Shown here in pieces: positions 26,433 through 33,111 of a stretch of 33,111 nt of DNA. Position 1 is the stretch's first letter; every line of letters begins with the position of its first letter. A model generated the notes under the pieces. It did no database searches and was not told the origin of the DNA. It saw only the letters and a program-made list of their open reading frames with translations. The stretch comes from Moraxellaceae bacterium. GTDB taxonomy: Bacteria > Pseudomonadota > Gammaproteobacteria > Burkholderiales > Rhodocyclaceae. Both the position numbers and the translations under genes were made by a program. The stretch spans positions 1 through 33,111 of the forward strand of contig JAVHYF010000044.1 in assembly GCA_031119205.1 (NCBI GenBank), written 5' to 3'.

Positions 26433-26439
26433 GTCAGCC

Positions 26440-26979
26440 TCAGTTCTTGAACGGGAACTTGAATGCAACCAGCAGCGCGCGGCATTCTTCGTCCGTCTTG
26501 GCGGTGGTGGTGATGCTGATGTTCAGCCCACGCAGCGCATCGATCTTGTCGTACTCGATCTCGGGGAAAATGATCTGCTCTTTCACGCCGAGGTTGTAGT
26601 TACCGCGACCGTCAAAGCCCTTGGCAGCGATACCACGGAAGTCGCGGATACGCGGCATGGCGATGGTCACCAGGCGATCCAGGAACTCGAACATGCGCGG
26701 ACCACGCAGGGTCACCATGCAGCCGATCGGGTAACCCTCACGGATCTTGAAACCGGCGATGGATTTCTTGGCCTTGGTGGTGACCGGCTTCTGGCCGGCA
26801 ATCTTCACCAGATCGCCCAGCGCATGCTCCAGCACCTTCTTGTCACCCACAGCCTCACCCACACCCATGTTCAGGGTGATCTTGGTGATGCGCGGCACTT
26901 CCATGACCGACTTGTAACCGAACTGCTCGCGCAGACCCGGCACCACGGTCGACTTGTAGAATTCTTGAAGACGAGCCAT
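26440..26979 (-). CDS. rplE: 50S ribosomal protein L5
   Basis: The 179-residue protein has [42 protein letters not shown] and the C-terminal [17 protein letters not shown], all standard L5 landmarks at the standard length. L5 binds 5S rRNA and contacts S13 in the inter-subunit bridge. It is 9 bases after rplX. Confidence 0.98.
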   Translation of the reverse strand: MARLQEFYKSTVVPGLREQFGYKSVMEVPRITKITLNMGVGEAVGDKKVLEHALGDLVKIAGQKPVTTKAKKSIAGFKIREGYPIGCMVTLRGPRMFEFLDRLVTIAMPRIRDFRGIAAKGFDGRGNYNLGVKEQIIFPEIEYDKIDALRGLNISITTTAKTDEECRALLVAFKFPFKN

Positions 26980-26988
26980 CGCGATTCC

Positions 26989-27306
26989 TTACGCTTTCAC
27001 CAGTTCGCCGTTCGACTTGAAGAAACGGACCTTCTTGCCGTCTTCAAGCGTCTTGATACCGACGCGGTCAGCTTTTTGCGTCGCGGGATTGAACAGCGCG
27101 ACGTTGGAAATGTGGATGGACGCCTCACGCTCGACGATGCCGCCAACCTCACCCTTCATGGGGTTCGGCTTGACGTGCTTCTTGACGCGATTAACACCTT
27201 CCACGACCACACGCTCGGCATCGACACGGCGCGCGACAGTACCGCGCTTGCCCTTGTCCTTGCCGGTCAGGACGATGACCTCGTCCCCTTTCTTGATCTT
27301 ATCCAT
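26989..27306 (-). CDS. rplX: 50S ribosomal protein L24
   Basis: The 105-residue protein has an N-terminal KOW motif, [20 protein letters not shown], and [17 protein letters not shown]24 starts 50S assembly by binding the 5' domain of 23S rRNA. It lies 9 bases after rplN. Confidence 0.98.
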   Translation of the reverse strand: MDKIKKGDEVIVLTGKDKGKRGTVARRVDAERVVVEGVNRVKKHVKPNPMKGEVGGIVEREASIHISNVALFNPATQKADRVGIKTLEDGKKVRFFKSNGELVKA

Positions 27307-27315
27307 GACGGCTCC

Positions 27316-27684
27316 TTACAGCACTTCCGGGGCCAGCGACACGATCTTCATGAAGCGCTCGGTACGCAATTCACGCGTAACCGGTCCGAAGATACGAGTG
27401 CCAATGGGCTCGAGCTTGTTGTTCAGCAACACCGCAGCATTGCTGTCGAACTTGACCAGGGAACCGTCGGGACGGCGCACGCCCTTGGCGGTACGCACCA
27501 CCACGGCGCTGTAAACGTCACCCTTCTTAACGCGGCCACGCGGCGCGGCATCCTTGATGCTGACCTTGATGATGTCACCCACGCCGGCATAGCGACGCTT
27601 GGAACCACCCAGCACCTTGATGCACATGACCGAGCGCGCGCCAGTGTTATCGGCGACGTCGAGGATCGTCTGCATTTGGATCAT
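27316..27684 (-). CDS. rplN: 50S ribosomal protein L14
   Basis: The 122-residue protein, [20 protein letters not shown] through [23 protein letters not shown], is full length for L14. It sits at the subunit interface. It is the first gene of the spc-type unit, after a 156-base leader region with its own promoter, unlike the few-base spacings elsewhere in the cluster. Confidence 0.98.
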   Translation of the reverse strand: MIQMQTILDVADNTGARSVMCIKVLGGSKRRYAGVGDIIKVSIKDAAPRGRVKKGDVYSAVVVRTAKGVRRPDGSLVKFDSNAAVLLNNKLEPIGTRIFGPVTRELRTERFMKIVSLAPEVL

Positions 27685-27758
27685 GTTTTTTCAACTCCAT
27701 CCAACTTGGCCGCTACCGAAGCAACGCCCAGTCTTGGATCCCGTCCGGGAAAAGTGAT

Positions 27759-27780
27759 CTGCCGAAGAAGAATCCGGCAG
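27759..27780 (-). other. Leader hairpin upstream of rplN
   Basis: CTGCCG-10-CGGCAG is a perfect 6-base stem lying inside the predicted ~105-base leader of the spc-type transcript. A compact TCCCG-TC-CGGGA repeat follows at 27739-27750. No T-tract is seen, so it is not a terminator. The role is unknown. Confidence 0.45.
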
Positions 27781-27795
27781 AACGGAAAGCCGCGC

Positions 27796-27824
27796 ATTAT
27801 GCGCGAGCTTTCCAATCTTGGCAA
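27796..27824 (-). promoter_or_regulatory. Promoter of the rplN (spc-type) unit
   Basis: On the minus strand, TTGCCA (27824-27819), a 17-base spacer and CATAAT (27801-27796), each matching five of six consensus bases. It lies in the 156-base gap between rpsQ and rplN, exactly at the classical S10/spc boundary. Predicted transcript start is near 27789. Confidence 0.8.
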
Positions 27825-27840
27825 GCCCTTGCGTAAGAAA

Positions 27841-28110
27841 TTACGCTTGAGCCTTTTCGACCACGCGCGTCACGCGCCAGGTCTTGGTCTTCGAGATCGG
27901 GCGGCACTCTTCGATTTCCACCAGATCACCGGCAGCGGCCACGCCGTTGTCGACGTGAGCGTGGTACTTGTTCGAACGCACGATCACCTTCCCATACAGC
28001 GGGTGCTTCACGCGACGCTCGACCAGCACGGTCACCGTCTTGTCCATCTTGTCGCTGACGACACGACCGACGACGGTGCGCTTGACGCTTTGTTGGACCT
28101 GTTCACTCAT
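27841..28110 (-). CDS. rpsQ: 30S ribosomal protein S17
   Basis: The 89-residue OB-fold protein has [32 protein letters not shown] and the end of [24 protein letters not shown], standard S17. It is a primary 16S rRNA 5'-domain binder. Its ATG overlaps the rpmC stop by one base (TAATG). It is the last gene before the spc-type promoter region. Confidence 0.98.
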   Translation of the reverse strand: MSEQVQQSVKRTVVGRVVSDKMDKTVTVLVERRVKHPLYGKVIVRSNKYHAHVDNGVAAAGDLVEIEECRPISKTKTWRVTRVVEKAQA

Positions 28111-28301
28111 TATGCAACCGCCTTCTCACGCAGGATGGTGCGCACGCGCGCGATGTCGCGGCGCACACGGCCCAGCTGGGCGTTATTGCTCAGCTGTTGG
28201 GTCGCGTGCTGCATGCGCAGAGAGAACTGCTCTTTCAGCAGCTCGATCAGCTCCTTCTGCAGGTCCTCGTTGCTCTTGGACCGGAGTTCAGTAGCCTTCA
28301 T
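28110..28301 (-). CDS. rpmC: 50S ribosomal protein L29
   Basis: The 63-residue protein, [20 protein letters not shown] then [20 protein letters not shown] and [15 protein letters not shown], is a typical two-helix hairpin L29. It lies at the polypeptide tunnel exit near L23, where trigger factor and SRP dock. It is 5 bases after rplP and shares one base with rpsQ. Confidence 0.98.
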   Translation of the reverse strand: MKATELRSKSNEDLQKELIELLKEQFSLRMQHATQQLSNNAQLGRVRRDIARVRTILREKAVA

Positions 28302-28306
28302 GTCGA

Positions 28307-28720
28307 TTACCCCACTTGCCGTGTCACGAACACGGTCTCCAAGGGCAGCTTGGCCGCAGCCAGGCGGAATGCTTCACGCGCCAGGGCTTCGTCCACACCG
28401 TCCATTTCATACAGCACCTTGCCCGGCTGGATCTCGGCAACCCAGTACTCCGGATTGCCCTTGCCGTTACCCATACGGACTTCGGCCGGCTTCTTGGAGA
28501 TCGGCTTGTCCGGGAAGATGCGGATCCAGATGCGGCCGCCACGTTTGATGTGACGGGTCATGGCACGACGTGCCGATTCGATCTGGCGGGCCGTCAGGCG
28601 GCCACGTGCAACGGCCTTCAGGCCGTACTCGCCGAAGCTGACCTTGGCGCCGCGGGTCGCGAGACCCTTGTTACGGCCCTTCTGCTCCTTGCGATACTTC
28701 CTTCTATTCGGCTGCAGCAT
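28307..28720 (-). CDS. rplP: 50S ribosomal protein L16
   Basis: The 137-residue protein starts [19 protein letters not shown] and carries ITARQIE-like ([20 protein letters not shown]) and [20 protein letters not shown], the L16 signatures. It lies near the A-site tRNA elbow. Its start overlaps the last 17 bases of rpsC in another frame, so the ATG-CTG-CAG-CCG of rplP lies within the Ala-rich S3 tail. This start is needed because L16 invariably begins with MLQP. Confidence 0.97.
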   Translation of the reverse strand: MLQPNRRKYRKEQKGRNKGLATRGAKVSFGEYGLKAVARGRLTARQIESARRAMTRHIKRGGRIWIRIFPDKPISKKPAEVRMGNGKGNPEYWVAEIQPGKVLYEMDGVDEALAREAFRLAAAKLPLETVFVTRQVG

Positions 28721-29489
28721 CGCTCGCTCCTGCTGTCTTCACGCCGGCACCACGACGCACGGTACGACGACCGGCCGGCTTGTCACCTTCGGGACCACGC
28801 GGGGCACGACGGGGACGCTTGTTGTCTTCGGGGGTTTCGACGACGGCGGGCTGTTCACCCTTGCCGAGCATCTCGCCCTTGTACACCCAGACCTTGATAC
28901 CGATCTGACCGTAGGTGGTGCTCGCTTCGGAGAAGCCGTAGTCGATGTCGGCGCGCAGGGTATGCAGCGGCACGCGACCTTCGCGATACCACTCGGTACG
29001 TGCGATTTCGGCACCGTTCAGACGACCCGAACTCATGATCTTGATGCCCTGGGCACCCAGACGCATGGCGTTCTGCATCGCGCGCTTCATCGCGCGGCGG
29101 AACATGATGCGCTTCTCGAGTTGCTGGGCAATCGAGTCGGAGATCAGTTGCGCATCGACTTCCGGCTTGCGGATTTCTTCGATGTTCACATGCACCGGCA
29201 CGCCCATGATCTTCTGCAGATCGGCCTTGAGCAGCTCGATGTCCTCACCCTTCTTGCCGATCACCACACCCGGACGAGCCGAGTAGACAGTGATGCGGGC
29301 GTTCTTGGCCGGACGCTCGATCAGCACGCGACCCACGGAGGCGTGCGCCAGTTTCTTCTTCAGGTGCTCACGGACCTTGATGTCCTCGAGCAGCATCTTC
29401 GAAAAGCCCTGGCTGTTGGCGAACCAGCGAGAGCCCCAGTTCCGGGTTACCGCGAGGCGGAAACCGGTCGGATGGATTTTCTGTCCCAT
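28704..29489 (-). CDS. rpsC: 30S ribosomal protein S3
   Basis: The 261-residue protein begins [20 protein letters not shown], has the type II KH motif in [14 protein letters not shown], and the C-terminal domain [19 protein letters not shown] and IKVWVYKGE. The tail past ~215 is Arg/Pro/Gly/Ala-rich, longer than in E. coli (233 aa). S3 forms the mRNA entry helicase site with S4 and S5. It overlaps rplP by 17 bases. Confidence 0.98.
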   Translation of the reverse strand: MGQKIHPTGFRLAVTRNWGSRWFANSQGFSKMLLEDIKVREHLKKKLAHASVGRVLIERPAKNARITVYSARPGVVIGKKGEDIELLKADLQKIMGVPVHVNIEEIRKPEVDAQLISDSIAQQLEKRIMFRRAMKRAMQNAMRLGAQGIKIMSSGRLNGAEIARTEWYREGRVPLHTLRADIDYGFSEASTTYGQIGIKVWVYKGEMLGKGEQPAVVETPEDNKRPRRAPRGPEGDKPAGRRTVRRGAGVKTAGASDAAAE

Positions 29490-29497
29490 ACGCTCCC

Positions 29498-29827
29498 TTA
29501 CTCCCCAACAGTCACAAAAATGTGGCAGGTCGGCTTGGTGATGCGATTGCCGCGACCCTTCGCACGTGCCGTGAAACGCTTCAGCACGACACCCTTCTCG
29601 ACGTAGATGGTCTTGACCTTCAGGCCGTCGATATCGGCGCCGTCGTTGTGCTCGGCGTTGGCGATGGCGGATTCGATCACCTTCTTGACGATGCCAGCAC
29701 CCTTTTTGGGGCTGAACGTCAGGATGTTGAGCGCCTGCTCGACGGACTTGCCGCGAACTAGGTCGGCCACCAGGCGACCCTTCTGGGCCGACAGGCGAAC
29801 ACCGCGCAGAATGGCATTGGTTTCCAT
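29498..29827 (-). CDS. rplV: 50S ribosomal protein L22
   Basis: I choose the second ATG (29827): AAGGA lies 6 bases upstream and it gives 109 residues, [20 protein letters not shown], matching the usual start. An ATG two codons earlier (29833) sits directly on the ribosome site. [19 protein letters not shown] is the family signature. The beta-hairpin lines the peptide exit tunnel and is where macrolide resistance mutations occur in other species. Confidence 0.96.
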   Translation of the reverse strand: METNAILRGVRLSAQKGRLVADLVRGKSVEQALNILTFSPKKGAGIVKKVIESAIANAEHNDGADIDGLKVKTIYVEKGVVLKRFTARAKGRGNRITKPTCHIFVTVGE

Positions 29828-29836
29828 GTTCATTCC

Positions 29837-30112
29837 TTACTTCTTCGCCTTCTTGCTGGCAGCGTGACCCTTGAAGGTACGCGTCAGCGCGAATTCGCCG
29901 AGCTTGTGGCCAACCATGTTCTCGGTGACATACACCGGAATGTGCTGGCGACCGTTATGCACGGCGATCGTCAGACCGACGAACTCCGGCAGGATCGTGG
30001 AGCGACGCGACCAGGTCTTGATCGGGCGCTTGTCCGAACCGCCCACCGCAGCGTCGACCTTCTTGATCAAGTGGGCGTCGACAAACGGACCCTTTTTGAC
30101 AGAACGAGCCAT
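29837..30112 (-). CDS. rpsS: 30S ribosomal protein S19
   Basis: The 91-residue protein, [20 protein letters not shown] through [20 protein letters not shown] and [14 protein letters not shown], is standard S19. It forms a complex with S13 in the 30S head near the A site. It is 10 bases after rplB. Confidence 0.98.
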   Translation of the reverse strand: MARSVKKGPFVDAHLIKKVDAAVGGSDKRPIKTWSRRSTILPEFVGLTIAVHNGRQHIPVYVTENMVGHKLGEFALTRTFKGHAASKKAKK

Positions 30113-30122
30113 TGACTACCCC

Positions 30123-30947
30123 TTAACGCTTGTGACGGCGCTGGACGATCATCACGTCCGTGCGCTTGTTGTTGCGGGTACGGTAACCCTTGGTCGGCTG
30201 GCCCCACGGACTGACCGGCACGCGGCCCTCACCCGTACGACCCTCACCACCACCGTGCGGGTGATCCACCGGGTTCATGGCAGTACCACGAACCGTCGGA
30301 CGGATACCGCGCCAGCGCTGGGCACCGGCCTTGCCGATCTTGCGCAGGTTGTGCTCTTCGTTGCCGACTTCACCGATGGTGGCGCGGCATTCGATATGCA
30401 CACGGCGGATTTCGCCGGAGCGCAGACGCAGCTGGGCGTAAGCACCGTCGCGAGCCAGCAGCTGCACGGAAGTACCTGCCGAGCGCGCCAGTTGCGCACC
30501 CTTGCCAGGCAGCATCTCGATGCAGTGGATCACGCTACCCACCGGGATGTTGCGGATCGGCAGGGCATTGCCCGGCTTGATCGGCGCCTCGGAACCGGAG
30601 ATCAGCTCCTGGCCCGGGGTAACACCCTTGGGGGCGATGATGTAGCGACGCTCGCCATCGGCGTAGCACAGCAGCGCGATGTTGGCGGTGCGGTTCGGGT
30701 CGTATTCGATACGCTCGACCTTCGCCGGGATGCCGTCCTTGTTGCGCTTGAAGTCGACCACGCGGTAATGCTGCTTGTGACCACCACCCTTGTGACGGGT
30801 AGTAATGCGGCCGTTATTGTTACGGCCAGCAGTGTTCGACTGCTTTTCAAGCAGCGACGCTTCCGGGCGACCCTTGTGCAGGTTCGGATTGACGACCTTG
30901 ACAACCCCGCGGCGACCAGGAGAAGTCGGTTTGACCTTGACCAGCAT
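30123..30947 (-). CDS. rplB: 50S ribosomal protein L2
   Basis: The 274-residue protein has [19 protein letters not shown] near the N-terminus and the catalytic-centre-proximal loop [14 protein letters not shown] near the C-terminus, including the conserved His. L2 is required for subunit association and peptidyl transfer. Its start directly abuts the rplW stop with no spacer. The protein begins MLVKVKP, lacking the Ala after Met common elsewhere. Confidence 0.98.
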   Translation of the reverse strand: MLVKVKPTSPGRRGVVKVVNPNLHKGRPEASLLEKQSNTAGRNNNGRITTRHKGGGHKQHYRVVDFKRNKDGIPAKVERIEYDPNRTANIALLCYADGERRYIIAPKGVTPGQELISGSEAPIKPGNALPIRNIPVGSVIHCIEMLPGKGAQLARSAGTSVQLLARDGAYAQLRLRSGEIRRVHIECRATIGEVGNEEHNLRKIGKAGAQRWRGIRPTVRGTAMNPVDHPHGGGEGRTGEGRVPVSPWGQPTKGYRTRNNKRTDVMIVQRRHKR

Positions 30948-31256
30948 TTAAGCAGCCCCCCCGTCGACGAAGTTGATTTCCTGGCCCGGCTTCAGGCACA
31001 CGAAAGCCTTCTTCCAACCTTTGCGCTGACCCGTGATGCGGCCAAAACGCTTGGTCTTGCCTTTCACATTCAGCACTTGCACGGACTCGACCTGCACCTT
31101 GAAGAGCAGCTCGACCGCGGCCTTGATCTCCGGCTTGGTGGCATCGGAGGCCACGCGGAAGATCACTTGCTCGTTCTTCTCGGCAACAGCAGTTGCCTTT
31201 TCCGAGATCTGCGGTGCGAGCAGCACCTGCAGCAGACGTTCTTGGCTCACGCTCAT
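30948..31256 (-). CDS. rplW: 50S ribosomal protein L23
   Basis: I choose the ATG at 31256, which overlaps the rplD stop (ATGA); it gives 102 residues, [24 protein letters not shown] two codons upstream is less likely. [30 protein letters not shown] is the L23 core. L23 docks trigger factor and SRP at the tunnel exit. It is translationally coupled to rplD. Confidence 0.96.
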   Translation of the reverse strand: MSVSQERLLQVLLAPQISEKATAVAEKNEQVIFRVASDATKPEIKAAVELLFKVQVESVQVLNVKGKTKRFGRITGQRKGWKKAFVCLKPGQEINFVDGGAA

Positions 31257-31873
31257 TGCCACATCTCCTCGATCTTGGCGATCGCGGCACGCGTCACGAG
31301 CACGCGCTGGAAGCGCACCAGCGAAACCGGATCGGCTTCGTGGGCTTCGAGCACCAGCACGTTCGGCAGGTTGCGCGACGACAGGAACAGGTTTTCATCC
31401 AGCTCGTCAGTAATGACCAGCACGGACTCCACACCAAAACCCTTCAGCTTCTGCGCCAGCAGCTTGGTCTTCGGCGCCTCGAGACTCAGGCTCTCAACCA
31501 CCGAAAGACGATCTTCACGCACCAGCTGCGAGAGGATCGACGCCATACCGGCGCGATACATCTTGCGGTTCAGTTTCTGCGTGTAGTTCTGATCCGGGCG
31601 ATTCGGGAAGATGCGACCACCACCACGCCACAGCGGCGAGGAGCTCATACCGGCACGAGCATTACCCGTACCCTTCTGGCGGAACGGCTTCTTCGTGGTG
31701 TGCTTGACTTCGCCGCGATCCTTCTGGGCACTGTTGGCCGAGCGGGCATTGGCCTGATAGGCCACCACCAGCTGGTGCACCAGCGCTTCATTGTACTCGC
31801 GACCAAAAACGGTGTCCGAGGCCTGCAGACTGGCAGACGCCTGACCCTGATCGTTAATCAGCTTCAGTTCCAT
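31253..31873 (-). CDS. rplD: 50S ribosomal protein L4
   Basis: The 206-residue protein has the extended tunnel loop with [20 protein letters not shown] and [14 protein letters not shown], and a C-terminal Rossmann-like domain ([22 protein letters not shown]). In E. coli L4 also represses its own S10 operon by promoting termination in the leader. This is relevant here because a terminator-like hairpin lies in the leader just upstream of rplC. It is 10 bases after rplC. Confidence 0.98.
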   Translation of the reverse strand: MELKLINDQGQASASLQASDTVFGREYNEALVHQLVVAYQANARSANSAQKDRGEVKHTTKKPFRQKGTGNARAGMSSSPLWRGGGRIFPNRPDQNYTQKLNRKMYRAGMASILSQLVREDRLSVVESLSLEAPKTKLLAQKLKGFGVESVLVITDELDENLFLSSRNLPNVLVLEAHEADPVSLVRFQRVLVTRAAIAKIEEMWQ

Positions 31874-31883
31874 GGCGCTCCCC

Positions 31884-32522
31884 TCAAGCCTTCACTGCCG
31901 GACGCACAACGACGTCACCGCCGTCGTAGCCCGGAACCGCGCCCTTGACCAGCAGCAGACCACGGGCGGCATCGACGCGCACCACTTCCAGGTTCTGCAC
32001 GGTGGACTTCACATCACCCAGGTGACCGGACATGCGCTTGCCGGGGAAAACACGACCCGGATCCTGCGCCATACCGATCGAACCCGGCACGTTGTGACTA
32101 CGGGAGTTGCCGTGGGAGGCACGCTGCGAACCGAAGTTGTGACGCTTGATGGTGCCCTCGAAGCCCTTACCGATCGAGGTACCGGTCACGTCAACCTTCT
32201 GGCCGACAGCAAAGATTTCGACGCTGATGACGTCGCCCGGCTTGTAACCACCGAGCTTTTCGCCCTCGACGCGGAATTCGCGCAGCACGCTGCCCGCTTC
32301 CACACCCGCCTTGGCCAGATGACCAGCCAGAGGCTTGTTAACGCGAGAGGCGCGACGAACGCCATAGGTCACCTGAACGGCGGAATAACCATCCACCTCA
32401 GGCGTCTTGATCTGGGTCACGCGATTGTTCGACACGTCAAGCACCGTCACCGGGATGGATGCACCATCCTCAGCGAAGACGCGAGTCATGCCGACCTTGC
32501 GACCGACAAGGCCTAGACTCAT
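31884..32522 (-). CDS. rplC: 50S ribosomal protein L3
   Basis: The 212-residue protein reads [20 protein letters not shown], then [20 protein letters not shown] and [13 protein letters not shown]. Gln153 aligns with E. coli Gln150, the residue methylated by PrmB. L3 starts 50S assembly and reaches the peptidyl-transferase centre. The gene is preceded not by rpsJ at short range but by 146 bases with its own promoter and a terminator-like leader, so it appears to head the S10-type unit. Confidence 0.98.
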   Translation of the reverse strand: MSLGLVGRKVGMTRVFAEDGASIPVTVLDVSNNRVTQIKTPEVDGYSAVQVTYGVRRASRVNKPLAGHLAKAGVEAGSVLREFRVEGEKLGGYKPGDVISVEIFAVGQKVDVTGTSIGKGFEGTIKRHNFGSQRASHGNSRSHNVPGSIGMAQDPGRVFPGKRMSGHLGDVKSTVQNLEVVRVDAARGLLLVKGAVPGYDGGDVVVRPAVKA

Positions 32523-32536
32523 GTTTGTTCTCCAAC

Positions 32537-32560
32537 GACCCGGTTACGATTGACCGGGTC
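32537..32560 (-). promoter_or_regulatory. Second leader hairpin before rplC
   Basis: GACCCGGT-8-ACCGGGTC is a perfect 8-base stem that ends 14 bases before the rplC ATG, between the leader terminator and the ribosome site (GGAGAA). It could compete with ribosome binding or be the protein-binding element of a leader switch. Confidence 0.55.
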
Positions 32561-32564
32561 AGCC

Positions 32565-32596
32565 AAAAAAAACCTACGCACCGGACACCCGGTGCG
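32565..32596 (-). terminator. Intrinsic-terminator hairpin in the rplC leader (candidate attenuator)
   Basis: On the minus strand, CGCACCGG-GTGT-CCGGTGCG is followed after GTAGG-type bases by eight T residues. The hairpin begins about 12 bases downstream of the -10 element of the rplC promoter, so it lies inside the leader of that promoter. It can also end read-through from tuf-rpsJ. Confidence 0.85.
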
Positions 32597-32607
32597 CGAA
32601 GCCCGGC

Positions 32608-32637
32608 ATTCTATACCGGATTTTTCATTGCTTGCAA
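32608..32637 (-). promoter_or_regulatory. Promoter of the rplC (S10-type) unit
   Basis: On the minus strand, TTGCAA (32637-32632) and TATAGAAT (32615-32608). Spacing is 16 bases to TATAGA or 18 bases to TAGAAT. It lies in the A/T-richer gap after rpsJ. Predicted transcript start is near 32601. Confidence 0.7.
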
Positions 32638-32668
32638 GAGGCAGTTGCTTTGCCCCTTGCCTGCTTCA

Positions 32669-32980
32669 TTACTGCAGCTTGATCTCGACATCCACGCCGG
32701 CGGGCAGGTCCAGCTTCATCAGCGCATCGACCGTCTTGTCGGTCGGGTCGATGATGTCCATCAGGCGTTGATGGGTGCGGATTTCGAACTGGTCGCGCGA
32801 GGTCTTGTTCACGTGCGGCGAACGCAGCACGTTGAAACGTTCGATCTTGGTGGGCAGCGGAACGGGGCCACGAACAACGGCGCCGGTACGCTTCGCGGTG
32901 TCGACGATTTCCAGGGCGGACTGGTCGATCAGGCGATAGTCAAAAGCCTTCAGGCGGATACGGATCTTCTGGTTCTGCAT
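32669..32980 (-). CDS. rpsJ: 30S ribosomal protein S10
   Basis: The 103-residue protein, [20 protein letters not shown], with [20 protein letters not shown] and [23 protein letters not shown], is standard S10 (NusE). It works in the 30S head and in the NusB-NusE antitermination complex. It is separated from tuf by 77 bases and from rplC by a promoter/terminator region, so it may be expressed with the str-type (tuf) unit instead of the S10-type unit. The start has AAGGA upstream. Confidence 0.98.
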   Translation of the reverse strand: MQNQKIRIRLKAFDYRLIDQSALEIVDTAKRTGAVVRGPVPLPTKIERFNVLRSPHVNKTSRDQFEIRTHQRLMDIIDPTDKTVDALMKLDLPAGVDVEIKLQ

Positions 32981-33019
32981 GTCAGTTCCTTAAAGAGCGA
33001 CAAAGAGCGGAAAGAACAA

Positions 33020-33045
33020 GGGAGCGCAGCATACGCCACGCTCCC
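33020..33045 (-). other. Hairpin between tuf and rpsJ
   Basis: GGGAGCG-12-CGCTCCC is a perfect 7-base inverted repeat starting 12 bases after the tuf stop. On the minus strand it is followed by TTGTTCTTT, a weak T-rich stretch. It may be a partial terminator or mRNA-stabilising element that lowers tuf read-through into rpsJ. Confidence 0.55.
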
Positions 33046-33057
33046 GGGGTACATCAA

Positions 33058-33111
33058 TTACTCGATGATCTTTGCGACGACGCCGGCGCCGACGGTACGA
33101 CCGCCTTCACG
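33058..33111 (-). CDS. tuf: Elongation factor Tu, C-terminal 17 codons
   Basis: Only the end lies in the window: REGGRTVGAGVVAKIIE and a TAA stop, the invariant EF-Tu C-terminus. EF-Tu delivers aminoacyl-tRNA to the ribosome. Its position before rpsJ shows the str cluster continues beyond the right edge. Confidence 0.95.
   Translation of the reverse strand, partial: REGGRTVGAGVVAKIIE

Noticed and set aside
26365-28548. 727-codon plus-strand frame across rpsN to rplP
   Set aside because: It is antisense to ten well-supported ribosomal protein genes and is His/Leu/Asp-rich shadow coding.
29871-31586. 571-codon plus-strand frame across rpsS to rplD
   Set aside because: It is the antisense shadow of ribosomal protein genes with no recognisable domain.

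Overview
This is a high-GC proteobacterial chromosome segment with a dense, almost wholly protein-coding layout. The gene set points to a beta- or gammaproteobacterium. The RNA polymerase alpha C-terminus, the order secY-infA-rpmJ-rpsM, the stand-alone hldC and the DiaA-like/DolP gene pair are what I would expect in Betaproteobacteria such as Rhodocyclales. The adjacent fabA-fabB pair is more usual in Gammaproteobacteria. I do not assign a genus.

Layout. Positions 1-5864 (+) hold the C-terminal part of a giant type I-secreted RTX adhesin, with Ig/cadherin-like repeats, a von Willebrand A domain and RTX nonapeptides. Next come a DiaA-like SIS protein and a DolP-like BON lipoprotein, coupled by overlapping start and stop (+). 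A LuxR-type response regulator and a short histidine kinase follow on the minus strand. A 455-base divergent intergenic region then leads to fabA-fabB-hldC (+), covering unsaturated fatty-acid synthesis and an LPS heptose step, and to a translationally coupled cysK-patB pair (+). On the minus strand are a YajR-type MFS transporter, ssb and an unusual HTH-REC response regulator. uvrA (+) ends against the ribosomal cluster at a bidirectional terminator.

From 19.5 kb to the right edge, everything is on the minus strand. In transcription order it reads tuf (last 17 codons), rpsJ, rplC-rplD-rplW-rplB-rpsS-rplV-rpsC-rplP-rpmC-rpsQ, rplN-rplX-rplE-rpsN-rpsH-rplF-rplR-rpsE-rpmD-rplO-secY-infA-rpmJ, then rpsM-rpsK-rpoA-rplQ. 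Good sigma70-like promoters lie before rplC, rplN and rpsM, so the classical S10, spc and alpha units appear to be started separately. The S10 unit seems to begin at rplC rather than rpsJ, and its leader contains an intrinsic-terminator hairpin that looks like an attenuator.

The most striking anomaly is that rpsD (ribosomal protein S4) is absent from its usual place between rpsK and rpoA. In its place are 202 bases with three inverted repeats in a row and a short frame resembling the S4 C-terminus. Since S4 is essential and is the known autogenous regulator of the alpha operon in E. coli, this region deserves the closest look. Second-tier oddities are a kinase with a degenerate N-box, a DiaA-like protein lacking sugar-phosphate site residues, an HTH-before-REC regulator, and an operator-like palindrome between the response regulator and fabA. 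I found no tRNA, rRNA, insertion sequence, prophage or CRISPR array.
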